This document shows, piece after piece, positions 23,813 through 34,579 of a stretch of DNA of 64,000 bases. Origin of the DNA: Liquidambar formosana. Its lineage: Eukaryota; Streptophyta; Magnoliopsida; Saxifragales; Altingiaceae. The DNA lies in assembly GCA_039720395.1 (NCBI GenBank), contig CM077824.1, positions 29,479,675 through 29,543,674 of the forward strand, read 5' to 3'. Below the pieces are notes generated by a model. The model was not told the DNA's origin. It ran no database searches and saw only the letters and a list, made by a program, of their open reading frames with translations. Position 1 is the stretch's first letter. Each line of letters begins with the position of its first letter. The translations under genes and the position numbers were made by a program.

Positions 23813-25505
23813 TGTAGAGAAAAACTACAAAGCAGAATTTAATGATAAACAAAAGTCATAATACAATTCTTTAAAGCCCATGAATCTGATTGTGATTTAT
23901 ACAAAACATAAAACCCTAACTAGAAGAAGAGTTAGAGCACTTACAGTTGATTCAAGTCTTTAAATTCCAAGCTTTGAATTTCTAGACAGTAATGAATGAT
24001 CTTTGAATAAGCAACTACGAGCAATGCAAGTGCACTGCCCCCATGGTATCCACACCAAGCAAAAGTCAAGAGTTATTCTTCAAGTCCTCCTCAGAATATG
24101 CTAGAGAGGATGAACTAGAAAAGAGAGAAAGGTTTCTCAAATTCGGCCTAGAGAGAAAGTGGAGTGCAATTCATTTGTCTAAAGCACATGCTAGTGTGCT
24201 AATTATAGACCACTATGCTAGGGTTGGCCATAGGGAATCCTACTAAGTGTGGGATTTGCAATTTCCCAAATTGCATATTAACCCCTTTAAATAAACATCA
24301 AATGCAAGTATGGCTCTTTAGAACTTTTCTTATGCACTCTTACCCTTTCTCTCACAACTAAAGTCCCTCTTTGCTTATTGGTGTGTGACCCATTGGTTCA
24401 AAACATCTAGTAGTAGGTAATGACACTCAATATTACATTGAGTGCCCAATAGAACACTTTCCATTAAGGGTCTAATTGGAACACCTTCTAATTCCCTAAT
24501 TGATTATAACTCATTTATATCAATTAGGGTTTCTACTAACCATGAGTAACATCTAGCAATGGCTCATGGTGTGGTCCTAAATGAGGTGAATAATTATCGA
24601 ACAAAGAACCCTTCAGTTATAGTTTAAGGTTACAATTACATCCCTCTATTATACACAATGTCTCTGTTTGAACTAATAGGATATGAAAGTCTGTCAAGTC
24701 CCTAGTTCAATACATTTATGATCATTCACACATATCAACTTAAGTAGATGCACTATGGATACACCCTTTCCATAGTCATCTTGCTATGGCCATAGACTTA
24801 CATAAGTTATATTGTGAATGTCAATTATGAGACGTTTTCTCTCTTTTCCTAAGAGTGATAGATCCCTTATTGATCACCCATATTCCTTCACACATGAAGC
24901 AGTAGAGCCAATGAACACCCTTGTAAACCCCAATGGAATATACAGTCAGTGCTATTAAACTTCTAAAGCTTTATGCATAAAACAACTACGGTGTCTCAGG
25001 TTTAAGGATTACTTATACCACTACAACTATAAGAAACTGATTGACAGGTAGGTAAAAACTCCATTCAATTTATCTCAAGACTTTGGTCACATTTAGTGTA
25101 CTTGTTTATTTATACAACAAGCACCCACATATTGGTTATAGTGTCTCCACACAAATAGATCAGAGACTAGCTATCCTCCCAAAGAGCTAACCTAACATGT
25201 GCTAGTCCTATGGTTTCTTATTGTCCATCATAGTAAACCTTTATTATTGTCCATCATAGGAATGATTTAAAAGTTTAGTATAGAGATATATATATAGTCT
25301 CATAATCACAACACATTATGATTTCATATTCTCAACTCTAACTCTATGGACATATCATGTAAATATAAAGAATAGAATAAACATGATAGAAAAGCTCTTT
25401 TATTAAATTATAATAATAAATGTGACATACTAAATGAAATCCTATGATTGTTCTTTATCCTTGAAGCATCATCTCTATGATTGGCTGTAAGGCATACAAC
25501 TAACA
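23813..25505 (-). repeat. Diverged Copia-A-like solo LTR inside Copia-B integrase
   Basis: About 1.69 kb aligning in reverse orientation with the Copia-A LTR: shared blocks include CCTAGTTCAAT, GAAACTGATTGACAGG, GTGTCTCCACACAAATAG and TCATCTCTATGATTGGCT. No PBS or internal sequence adjoins it, and the integrase reading of Copia-B continues on both sides, so it is solo. Ends are approximate: possible duplications AATTGA occur at 23807-23812 and 25510-25515, offset by a few bases from the right LTR end. Confidence 0.7.
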
Positions 25506-27073
25506 AGAAAATTGAATAAAAATTTGTTTATTTGCTCTAGGGCCAAGTTTCCCATACTTGTAGGAAGAATTGTGAATATAACCTGCACAACCCTAAGGCC
25601 GCATATGTTCTAAATTAGGCTTTGCGCCATTCCATAACTCATATGGGGTTGTAGGAACTAACTTAGAAGGCACACGATTAAGGATGTAGGCTGTAGTTAA
25701 AAGAGCATGCGAATAATCGTCTATAAAGGTGAGAAGATAATAAGCTCCATGGCATGCCTTCATAGTCATAGGTCCGCAAATATCAGAATGGACTAACTCT
25801 AAAGGATATGATACCCTAGGTGCCTTTCTAAAAAGCTTCCTACAAGCTTTTATTGCTAAACAACACTCACACATAGATAGGCTCACTTTAGCGAGAGACC
25901 CCAATAAGCCTTCTCTAGCTAGTCTTGCCATTCTATCTTTTCCTATACGTTCAAGTCTAGCATACCATTTCACAAAGTTAAAAGCATTATCATCATAAGC
26001 CATATAAGAATATGAAAAAAAAATCCAAATCTAATATAAAAATATTAGATAGATATCCATGTCCATACAAATTACCATATAAATAGAAGTCCAACTATGT
26101 ACCATCAAAATAAAAAATAAATACAAGTTCTAACAAAACAATAATTGAAAATAGATTACATTAGACACCAGGTGCATAAAGCACATCATGGAGGAGTAAT
26201 GTGTGCCCTAGACGCATCTTGAGCTGATAAGTAACAACACCAAGAACATCCTCTCGAGTTCCATTACCCAAAGTAACGTACTGTGTTCTCATAGATATCT
26301 TTCTGTAATCTACAAACCCAACTCCATCTCTGACTACATGTCTGGTTGCTCCTATGTCTACAATCCAACAATGGAGAGAATGAGCAACAAATATATATGA
26401 ATAAACATAAGTATTGAGAGACTTGTGTTAGAAGTCTACATTCTTTGCCTCAGTGCATTTACGAGCAAAATGACCTAACTTTTGATAGTTATAGCACTTT
26501 ACCTTGGACTTGTCCTTTTTCCCACCGTGCTTGCCTCTACGACGCTTTCCTATATTGCGTTTCTTGGACCCATGGTTACCAGATGTCCCAGCACTATTCC
26601 CTTGTTCCTTGCGCTTAGACTCAGATGGTTGGCGCTGCCCTCCTTGGGCGACAAAGAGAGTGCCACAGTGCGCCCCCAGACACTCCACCTCTAACTCGAG
26701 GTGACGAGATATATCAGCAAAAGTCTTAATATCCTTGCTATGGATGAGGACAAGCTTCATTTGCACCCAAGACTCGAGCACAGAGCGTATAACAACTGTA
26801 ACCTACTAGTTATCAATAAGGACATTACCAGCAGCCTTTAAATCTCAAATCGTGGCAAACATTGCCCTCAAATGTTCAAGCATAGAATGTTTAGGGTTCG
26901 CAGTATACTGCTCAAACTTCAAAGTGAGAACTCATAACCTAGAAATAGATGTAGTACCATATGTAACTTTTAGTTAGTCCCACATGTCTCGAGCAGTAAG
27001 AGAGTTCTCAAACTTTCCAATAAGATCATTATGCATGCTGCTAAGCATAGCATAGTAAAGTGCGCACACTAAT
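25506..27073 (-). pseudogene. Copia-B gag-protease-integrase remnant
   Basis: Read leftward from 27073. Gag core residues (CALYYAMLSSMHNDLIGKFE, SLTARDMWD) have several in-frame stops. An open stretch, 26781-26428, ends in a CCHC knuckle CYNYQKLGHFARKC. A protease-like piece (VDIGATRHVVRDGVGF, HDVLYAPGV; 26150-26380) and a GAG-pre-integrase/integrase piece, 26003-25593 (MARLAREGLLGSLAK, CECCLAIKACRK, LELVHSDICGPM, LTFIDDYS), follow. After DDYS the sequence jumps directly to LLTTAYILNRVPSK, so most of the integrase catalytic core is deleted. The right end is cut by Ogre-E; gag resumes at 57804. Confidence 0.83.
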
Positions 27074-27780
27074 TGTCACACCCCATTTTTGTCACCTTAG
27101 CTAGGGTTTGTCATTGCATGTGTCTTTTTGTTTCCTTTTTGAGTCTAGTCTTTTGCATTGAGTTTCTAGGGTCCTAAGGATGGTGTCTATGAATTTTGGT
27201 TCGATTTGGAGTTGATCTCGAGGGTTAATTAGAACTTTTGTGACTTGAGGGGCATAATTGTCTTTTTGATCACAAACTTTCCATTTGACCTTGAAATGAT
27301 CTCCAAGTTGCCAATTGGAGTTCATATGGTTGTATTTGAGGTATTTGTGGGACCAATTCGATGAATTGGAGGTTCGGGATTAGAATGGCTCAGCAAGGCT
27401 CAAGTTGGCTAAAAGACCTACTTCGGGTGAGCTCGAATTGGCTCATGATTTTCACTCTATGACTACTCATTTGACCTTGATTGGTCTTAATTTCATCCCC
27501 AAATGTGTTTAGGGAGGTTGAATTTCGAATTGGAAAGCATTCGGTGCAACCCTATGTGCATACCTAAGCTAAGCAATGGTGAGGCATAGCGGTTAACCAC
27601 CTTTGTAGGACCCAACCATGCAGCCATGGCTAGGGTTTCTTGCCCTCAAGTGACTCAAATTACATTCCCCTTCGAAACACGGTCGTTTTGGCTTTCGTTT
27701 CGTCAAAATCGGAGTTGATTTGGGCCCTGAAACACATTTGGAAGCTGAAAGGGTCAAAAATGGGCATAAGCTGACAGTGC

Positions 27781-27860
27781 CTCGGGTGACCACCCAGGCC
27801 TGGGCGGCTAGCCGCCTGGGCCCAGGCTGCTAGCCGCCCAGCCCCAGGTGGTCACCCGAG
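27781..27860 (+). promoter_or_regulatory. 80-bp multi-tier palindrome in Ogre-E 5' LTR
   Basis: Outer arms CTCGGGTGACCACC / GGTGGTCACCCGAG (14 bp, perfect). Inner GGGCGGCTAGCC / GCTAGCCGCCC arms; each inner arm is itself nearly self-complementary (GGCGGCTAGCCGCC). Centre CCTGGGCCCAGG. It lies 188 bp upstream of the TATA box. The 3' LTR copy is at 55245-55324. Confidence 0.75.
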
Positions 27861-28047
27861 CCACTTTCCTATTTTGAGCTTTGACGCGGCTCCCATCCTA
27901 TTTTCTCGGATTTGCACGCTTCCAGCCGCCCTTTAACCCTAATTTCAGCCCTATTTGACCTACTTGAGCCCCAAGGGAATCTCTAAGAGCCCTTGGATCA
28001 ATCCCTAGGGTTTTAATCCCAACCATTGAGGGTTTTCCCTCAATCCC

Positions 28048-28055
28048 TATAAATA
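28048..28055 (+). promoter_or_regulatory. LTR TATA box
   Basis: TATAAATA in the context CAATCCCTATAAATACCCCC. The equivalent position in the 3' LTR is 55512-55519, and the Ogre-A LTR has TATATAAA at the matching place. This is the likely core promoter for sense transcription. Confidence 0.68.
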
Positions 28056-30334
28056 CCCCCTTATACTTCAGCAATAGGGGAGACACTTTGGGGAGCACTT
28101 GGAGGGAATTTCTGAAGTATGAGACTTGGAGGCTATGGCAGCCATCCTTAGGGTAGTTTAACCTAAACTTTGAGTGAGAGAGTGAGAGAGAGAGCTTGAA
28201 GGAAGGCTGGAGCATTGCTTGAAGGCTTGAAGGAGTTCGTTTCCAGCAGCACACAAGAGGAGGAGGACTCTCTACAGCAGCCACAAAAGGTATACCCCTC
28301 CCCCTTTCTCTCTTTCATTCAAACTAGGGTTTCTTGCATAGCTTTGCATTACTTCATGTTAAAAGCTTATCGTTTTATCATGTGTTGATGCTTCTAATGC
28401 TTAGAATACATGATTAGGATATTGTTTATGGCTGGTTTTGCATGATATAATGCCATTCTATGTGGTTTTATGAGTGTTGGTGTTTTTAGGGTTTCTTAGA
28501 GTCTTTTCTAGGGTTTTGCATTGAATAGTCACTATTTTATGCTAAAGCTTGTGTTTTTATTGTGTTTTGCTATTTCTATTAGTACGTATGCATGCTTAGG
28601 ATCATGTTTGTGGGCTGTTTAGTATGCTAGGATGCCATTCCATACGATTTACTGCATGTTTGGGACTTTAGGGTTTCTTAGGTGCTGAAAATGGTTTTCT
28701 GCATGAAATGACTCCTTTGCATATTAAAGCTTGTGTTTTTATTGTGTTTTGCTATTATGTATGCATGTTTAGGATCATGTTTGTGGGCTGTTTAGTACGC
28801 TAGGATGCTATTCCATGTGATTTACTGCATGTTTAGGATTCTAGGGTTTCCTTAGTGCTGAAATTGAGTTTAGAATAGCTATATTTCATGTGCAAGCTTG
28901 TATTTTTCTCATGTGAGGATGCTTCTATTGATTAATATGCATGATTAGCATAATGTCTATGATGGGCTTTGCATGATTTAGAGTTATTTTATGTGATTTT
29001 GCGCACAATTGTGATTCTAGGGTTTCATTCATCCTTGTATTAGGAAAGTTGCATATAGCATGATAGCTTAGGGTTTTTCTTTGTGTTTTCTTCATAGTTG
29101 ATATATACGTGCTGCATATTTGATAACTATGATATTTCTAGCATTCATATAGGTGATTTTAGGGTTTTTTGCATGTCATTGCATGTAGGGTTGAATTAGG
29201 GTTTCAGTTAGCTTATGATTCATGTTGTTGCATGACTTGTGGTTGATTTTAAGCCTTATTTCAATTCTGTCCAGATCTGTTATTTGTCCTTGATATGATA
29301 TTTTGAGCATGTGTTAGCCCATGTTTGGGCATGATAATGGCTTGATTTGGAATCTAGCTTGTTTGGTTGGCATTTGTGGTATGTTTGCATGGAAATTGCA
29401 GGTGCTTTGACAGGTACAATAGGTGCAACTACCCCACCAATGTGGGGTGGTTATTTTGGCTATTGTGAGATGAAATCTTACAAATAAGGTAATTACCCTA
29501 TGCAATAGGGTGGTTACTTTGACAGGTTGCTTTTGCTTAAGGTAAGTAGGGTATGAGGGTGCGCCAATTCACCCTTCTTCCCTTTCTTTGAAACTTTCCC
29601 TTTCTCCCCCCTAGGGTTGTTTCCTAATAGGGGAATATGGTGATTCCTATAGTATCCTTTCAATAAAAAATACTTTTTAAATCAAAGTTTCCATCTTTTA
29701 TCAAAATTCCATATTTTACCAAAAATCTTTTGAGAATCATTTATTTTGGAAACTTACCATGTTTTACTTGAAAGGAAACTTAGGGTTTACCATAGGCCTT
29801 GATTAGGTTATAACCCTATTCCCTTTCGAACTACGTGGACTTTGATCCATGTATTTCCATACATGGTACGTAGGCGCTCTTCGTGATGTTCAAGTCCGCC
29901 CTAGGATACTAAGTATCCTAGGTTTTCCCCCCCCTCTTTCTTTTTCTGTTTTTCTTTGATCTACTTGATTATATGGATGAATGAATAAATGATATGCATG
30001 CTGTCTTGTGATGATAATTGTTGATTTGTGTGTGATTAAGACTTTGATTTAGCCCAATTAAATTAAGAGACCGTTTAGGGCGATATGGGTGCCTATAGGC
30101 TTTGCCTAGAACCTTCCCATATCGTAACTTAGCCTCCGAATCCCCGATTTCTCTGTTTTCCAAAAGATCATTTGCCTTTCCATTTTTAAATATGGAGTCA
30201 ATCTTTTGTTTTCCTAAAACAAAACTGTTTTTTAGGGTTTTCCTTATTTCCTTTAAAAAATAAGGTGGCGACTCCTTTTCCTTTTTCAAACCTAAAACCC
30301 CTCGTGGGCCTTTAACTCGTTTTTAGGGTTCACA

Positions 30335-31081
30335 GACTGGCGACTCCACTGGGGACTTGTGGGCTAGACTCTATACAATTTGATTGGGCTAAGTTAATTT
30401 CTTTTGTTTAATTAAAATCAATCACATTGCATCCGCTTGATTGTGTGCTTTCATTTATTGCATTGTGTGCGCAAACTCTTGCATGTTAGGATCGATGTCC
30501 CTTGCCACTGACGGGCCTAGCCTCAACCTTGGTTTTCCTGATTCCATGAGTTGGGGCGAAAGCTCTCAACCTCTCTTGCCAAGTACCCTTGGGCTTGCCC
30601 TTGGGTATATTAAATGAGTTAATCACGTACTGCTGGACCCACGCGGCGTTCCTGATGCCACATGTGGTTAGGTATAAAGATTGCTCAAGCAAGTGAAGGA
30701 CCCCAGCCTATCCTTATCATTAGTCCATATAGACAGACTTGTAGGACACTATGGTTTCACCCTTATGCACCCACATTGTTTGTAATGATATCATGACCGT
30801 GTTTGTGATGTGCTTAATGAATATTTAATAAGAGAACCTTTGCACCCTATATCCTTAATACGTACCTTTCGCCCATGACCCTTGCAAAGGTGATTGGATT
30901 AAAAGGGACTAATTGAGTATATATGGCGTGAAGTCATTGAGACAAATATGGAAGCCTAGGACATACCCTTAGGATGAGAGACTGATTGTTCCCTTTCGTA
31001 GAGGAGTGAGAGGACGTACTGGCTTGGATCCGCGACCAGCAAGGGCGCTTAGTGAAGATTGATTCTACCAACCAGTCAGAT
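30335..31081 (+). other. Ogre-E primer-binding site and leader
   Basis: TGGCGACTCCACTGGGGA at 30338-30355, three bases after the LTR, is the PBS. This type is described for Ogre elements as matching the 3' end of a tRNA-Arg (recalled, not checked). The remaining 0.7 kb has no ORF1; the minus-strand ORF at 30486-30692 is unsupported. The leader is shared with Ogre-B (14225-14697). Confidence 0.85.
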
Positions 31082-34000
31082 ATGGCCGACGAAGCAACTA
31101 GTGAAGGGGGTTTTGATGTTGAGACTTGTTTGAAGGCTTTCATGACCAAACTTGATTACACCACTGATGTATCCGAGAGAGCATTGAAAATGGCCCAAGA
31201 TATCCAACATAAGATGTCCGAACCCGAACAGAATAATGGCCATACCCCGGGGGGTAACACCGAAAATGGGACCCAGTCTGGAGAAGGCACTAAGACCAAT
31301 GATGGGGGAAGCACTCAGCCCAAGGGGAATGAATCACCTGAAGTTTTTAACCTAGAAGGGGGAAGTAAGGGGAAGACCTCTGATACAGACTCTGTGTTGG
31401 CTAGTAAGGTAGAAGCCTTGGAGAGAACTATAAAGGGAATCCGTAGGACAGATGACATGGTGGATGTACGTACCCTATCTTTGTTTCCTCAAGCTCGTAT
31501 TCCACTACAATTCAAGATGCCCGAATTAGAAAAGTTTGATGGAACGGGTTGCCCCAAGACCCATTTGAAGATGTATGTACGAGCTATGCACCCTCGAGGA
31601 GCGACAGATGAACTCTTGGCCCAAATGTTCCATGAAACCCTAGCCACTTCTGCCTTAAAGTGGTTCCTAGCCTTGGATGAGAATAGAACCCGAACTTGGG
31701 AAGACATATGTAATGAGTTTTCAGAGCACTACAAGTACAACACTGAGGTGGATGTCACAAGAAGGGACCTAGAGACCACAAAACAAGGGGCTAATGAGAC
31801 CTTTTCCGCTTTCATTACAAGGTGGAGGCAAAAGGCCTCGAGAATGGCAGATAGACCGAATGAGGAAGATCAGATTCAGTTGGTGGTTAAGAACCTATTG
31901 CCGGTGTATCACAAGCACCTCTTTGCTCACTACTTCCCTAATTTCAAGGCTCTTATAGGAGCAGGTACACAAGTTGAGGATGCCATTGCCGATGGGTCAA
32001 TCAAGACAGAAGAAGTCCAAAAGAGCCGCAGGCCAAACTTTGCTGGGAAAAACAATGCCGAGGTCAATGCTATTGCCCAACCCATTCCACCTATCTCCCT
32101 AAATGACACCAACCCACCTCGCCAATTCACTGAGCTGCATATGCCACTTGAGAAAGTACTTGAAAAGCTAAAAAGCCGAGGTCTGTTGAAACCTCTCGAC
32201 CCAAGACCACCACCAAATCCATTGCCCAAGAGCTTCAATGAGAATGAATACTGCAAATTCCACCAAGCCAAAGGCCACTCAACCAACCGTTGCTATCGCC
32301 TTAGGCATGAGATCCAAGACTTACTTGACAAGCAAATCATCTCACCACCAACTCCACCAAATCGCCCAAATGTCACTCAAAATCCACTTCCCTCTCATAA
32401 TTCATCCAACTCCATAAATACCATTGAAGCCGACCCATCTCGACCTTGCCTACCCATAAGACAATACACTCCATTACCCATGTCCTTGACCCAAGCCTTT
32501 CACCAATGCTGTAACCAAGGCCTTATCATACCTCACCCTCTAAAGCCAAGACCCCAAACACCCCATCAATATTGCCAATACCATGGTATACCCGGCCATG
32601 AGACTGAGGACTGTGCTATGTTGAGAAAGGTCGTTCAAGACCTCATTGATCAAAAGACCCTACGATTGCCAAAGAAGTCCATCCAACAGCAGTTGAAAGA
32701 AAGATATGAAGCAGGAGACCCTCAAGTGGGGTTATTGGGAGAACCTTCGGGGAAGTTTGATTACTATGTGCTTTATCCTGATCCATTGCCAAGTGAGCCC
32801 ATAATTCCTACGGGCTGGGATGATATACCCGAAGAGGTGCAGATGGAGGACATTGACATGATTGAATGGGATGACCTGATGGGTGACACAAATGAAATTG
32901 ATGATATATGGGCTAGTGATGAAGAAGTAGACCACATGACAAGAGGGGGCCGCCATTTCAAGCCTCCGCACTTGGAATCTGATAATCCACTGGGTGAGTT
33001 AGATAAGCGCCTTGATGTGCAAGAAGAAGAGGATGAAGTACTCCGACAATTGAAGAAGACCAATGCCAACATCACCATATGGGGCTTGCTTATGGCCTCT
33101 CACAAGCACAGACAGACAGTGTTGAAGTTGTTAAATCAGATACAGGTTCCGGTTGATTTGTCCCCTGAGGGATTGGTGAATCTAGTAAACCCTGCTCCGA
33201 AGAATTCCACTATAGTGTTCGCAGAGGCGGACTTACCTAAGAGTGGGCCAAGCCACTCCCAAGCCTTGCATATAACTGTTGATACCATGGGGAAGAGAGT
33301 TCCTACAGTTTTGATTGATAATGGTTCCGCACTAAATGTATGTCCCTTGAGAACTGCAACTGTTTTGGGCTTGGGGCCCACTGATTTCACCCCATCTGGG
33401 CAGACAGTGAGGGCGTATGATAATACCCGTAGAGAAGTAATTGGGGTGATCACTCTACCTTTAATCATGGGACCCACGGAGTTCAGAGTGGAGTTTCAAG
33501 TCTTGGATGTGCCGTCATGTTTCAATCTGTTATTGGGAAGGCCTTGGATTCATCCTGCTGGGGCTGTACCATCATCATTGCATCAAAAGGTAAAGTTCCC
33601 ACATGAGGGAGCCATTGTTACACTTCAAGGGGATTATGATTTAAAAATGGCGGGAGTACCCGTATGTGAAATAAAACCAGAATCAGTTGAGATACCCTTG
33701 TCGGGGTTTGAGTATGTGCAATGCATTGAAAAGGAGTTGGAAAAGGAAGAATTGATCCCCCTTGACTATTGTCCCCATGGTAATTTACATGTTGGTGAGA
33801 TAATGCGAAAAATGAATTTCTTCCCGGGTATGGGCCTAGGGCGTCGCCAACAAGGAATTCCCCATTCTGTTCAAAGTCGGGTTGTTTCCTACACTTTTGG
33901 GTTAGGATATGAGCCCACTAAGAATGACTATGCAGAAATGACAAGGAGGAATAAGGAGAAGGGAAAAGCTAGAGCAGAAGGAAGGGTGCCAGACTTTAAG

Positions 34001-34414
34001 ATTTCACCATACAGGCCGACTCTGAATGGCTATTTCATCAAGGAGGGGGATGACTTCCTGTACTGTGGGTTCCCAGAGCCTATGTTCAATCCAACAACCA
34101 AGATCAGAATCCCGGGATTTGAGATTTTCTTCACCGAGTGGTATCCAATCACCGCTGAAATGGTGGATGATGAAGCCATCAATGACAGTTATTGGGAGAA
34201 GAAAGAAGACTGGGTAGAGCATGTGGATACCGAGGCTATGGTCGCCATGTTCCAAGATATGGTTCTTACTTTGGGGGAGTTAGCAACAGAAGATTGCCAA
34301 GATTCGTCAATTCACCATGCAACCATGCCACTTCATAACTGGTACCTAGAAGATGGAGCCATTGCAGAAATCCTTGAAGAGGAAGATCATGACTTGCCTG
34401 ATAGTAGCTTGTAG
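31082..34414 (+). CDS. Gag-protease polyprotein (Ogre-E)
   Basis: Open frame 31052-34414. I prefer the ATG at 31082 (MADEATSEGG) because Ogre-B gag starts at the same place (MAEGTSNS). Numbering from 31052: retrotransposon gag capsid region about residues 140-320 (FKMPELEKFDGTG, ALKWFLALDE, VDVTRRDLETTKQ); two CHHC zinc-knuckle-like motifs, CKFHQAKGHSTNRC (about 400) and CQYHGIPGHETEDC (about 507); aspartic protease core VLIDNGSALNV (about 752) and LLLGRPWIH; then a G-patch-like PGMGLGRRQQG (about 925). The protease motif is DNG instead of DTG/DSG, which I recall as common in this lineage. The protein would form the virus-like particle and process the polyprotein. It terminates at TAG 34412-34414 unless the intron starting at 34411 is removed. 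No lesion seen. Confidence 0.9.
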   Translation: MADEATSEGGFDVETCLKAFMTKLDYTTDVSERALKMAQDIQHKMSEPEQNNGHTPGGNTENGTQSGEGTKTNDGGSTQPKGNESPEVFNLEGGSKGKTSDTDSVLASKVEALERTIKGIRRTDDMVDVRTLSLFPQARIPLQFKMPELEKFDGTGCPKTHLKMYVRAMHPRGATDELLAQMFHETLATSALKWFLALDENRTRTWEDICNEFSEHYKYNTEVDVTRRDLETTKQGANETFSAFITRWRQKASRMADRPNEEDQIQLVVKNLLPVYHKHLFAHYFPNFKALIGAGTQVEDAIADGSIKTEEVQKSRRPNFAGKNNAEVNAIAQPIPPISLNDTNPPRQFTELHMPLEKVLEKLKSRGLLKPLDPRPPPNPLPKSFNENEYCKFHQAKGHSTNRCYRLRHEIQDLLDKQIISPPTPPNRPNVTQNPLPSHNSSNSINTIEADPSRPCLPIRQYTPLPMSLTQAFHQCCNQGLIIPHPLKPRPQTPHQYCQYHGIPGHETEDCAMLRKVVQDLIDQKTLRLPKKSIQQQLKERYEAGDPQVGLLGEPSGKFDYYVLYPDPLPSEPIIPTGWDDIPEEVQMEDIDMIEWDDLMGDTNEIDDIWASDEEVDHMTRGGRHFKPPHLESDNPLGELDKRLDVQEEEDEVLRQLKKTNANITIWGLLMASHKHRQTVLKLLNQIQVPVDLSPEGLVNLVNPAPKNSTIVFAEADLPKSGPSHSQALHITVDTMGKRVPTVLIDNGSALNVCPLRTATVLGLGPTDFTPSGQTVRAYDNTRREVIGVITLPLIMGPTEFRVEFQVLDVPSCFNLLLGRPWIHPAGAVPSSLHQKVKFPHEGAIVTLQGDYDLKMAGVPVCEIKPESVEIPLSGFEYVQCIEKELEKEELIPLDYCPHGNLHVGEIMRKMNFFPGMGLGRRQQGIPHSVQSRVVSYTFGLGYEPTKNDYAEMTRRNKEKGKARAEGRVPDFKISPYRPTLNGYFIKEGDDFLYCGFPEPMFNPTTKIRIPGFEIFFTEWYPITAEMVDDEAINDSYWEKKEDWVEHVDTEAMVAMFQDMVLTLGELATEDCQDSSIHHATMPLHNWYLEDGAIAEILEEEDHDLPDSSL

Positions 34415-34579
34415 GTTCTTTAGTTAGAGTCTTTCTTGCTTTGTGTCCGCCTATCCCACTTTGTGGAGTTAGGAGTCGTTTCATAGTTGTGGCACCAAGT
34501 TTTGTTTCCTTTTCAAGTTTGTGTCTCTTTGTTTGCTCCTTTAATGAAGTGTGTTTCTTTATACATTGTTTGCTTGCAG
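34411..34579 (+). other. Putative frame-restoring intron between protease and RT (169 nt)
   Basis: Donor GTAGGTTC at 34411 and acceptor TTTGCTTGCAG ending 34579, preceded by a T-rich tract. The gag-pro frame ends two bases into a codon at 34410, and base 34580 completes it, so the following codons from 34581 are exactly the RT frame with no stop. The gag stop TAG (34412-34414) lies inside the intron. An intron at this site is a published hallmark of Ogre elements. Splicing here is inferred from sequence. Confidence 0.8.

Larger units (their letters stand above)
27074..30334 (+). repeat. Ogre-E 5' LTR
   Basis: TGTCACACCCC to AGGGTTCACA. It includes the 80-bp palindrome (27781-27860), the TATA box (28048-28055), GAGAGAGAG tracts near 28175 and the GTACGTAGGCGCTCTTCGTG block near 29867. 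ORFs inside (27101-27325, 27593-27793, 27898-28284, 29314-29505, 29969-30289) recur in the 3' LTR because the LTRs are near-identical. They are not genes. Confidence 0.95.

Noticed and set aside
27101..30289. Five small minus-strand ORFs that recur identically or nearly so at 54565-57753
   Set aside because: They lie inside the two near-identical LTRs of Ogre-E; identity reflects LTR duplication, not coding conservation. The Ogre-A LTR does not keep them.
33309..33340. Protease with DNG instead of DTG/DSG as a dead enzyme
   Set aside because: The DNGS motif is, to my recollection, usual for plant Tat-lineage proteases, so it is not evidence of inactivation.
34412..34414. Programmed stop-codon readthrough between gag-pro and pol
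   Set aside because: The frames before and after differ, so readthrough would not reach RT, whereas the GT-AG intron joins them exactly.
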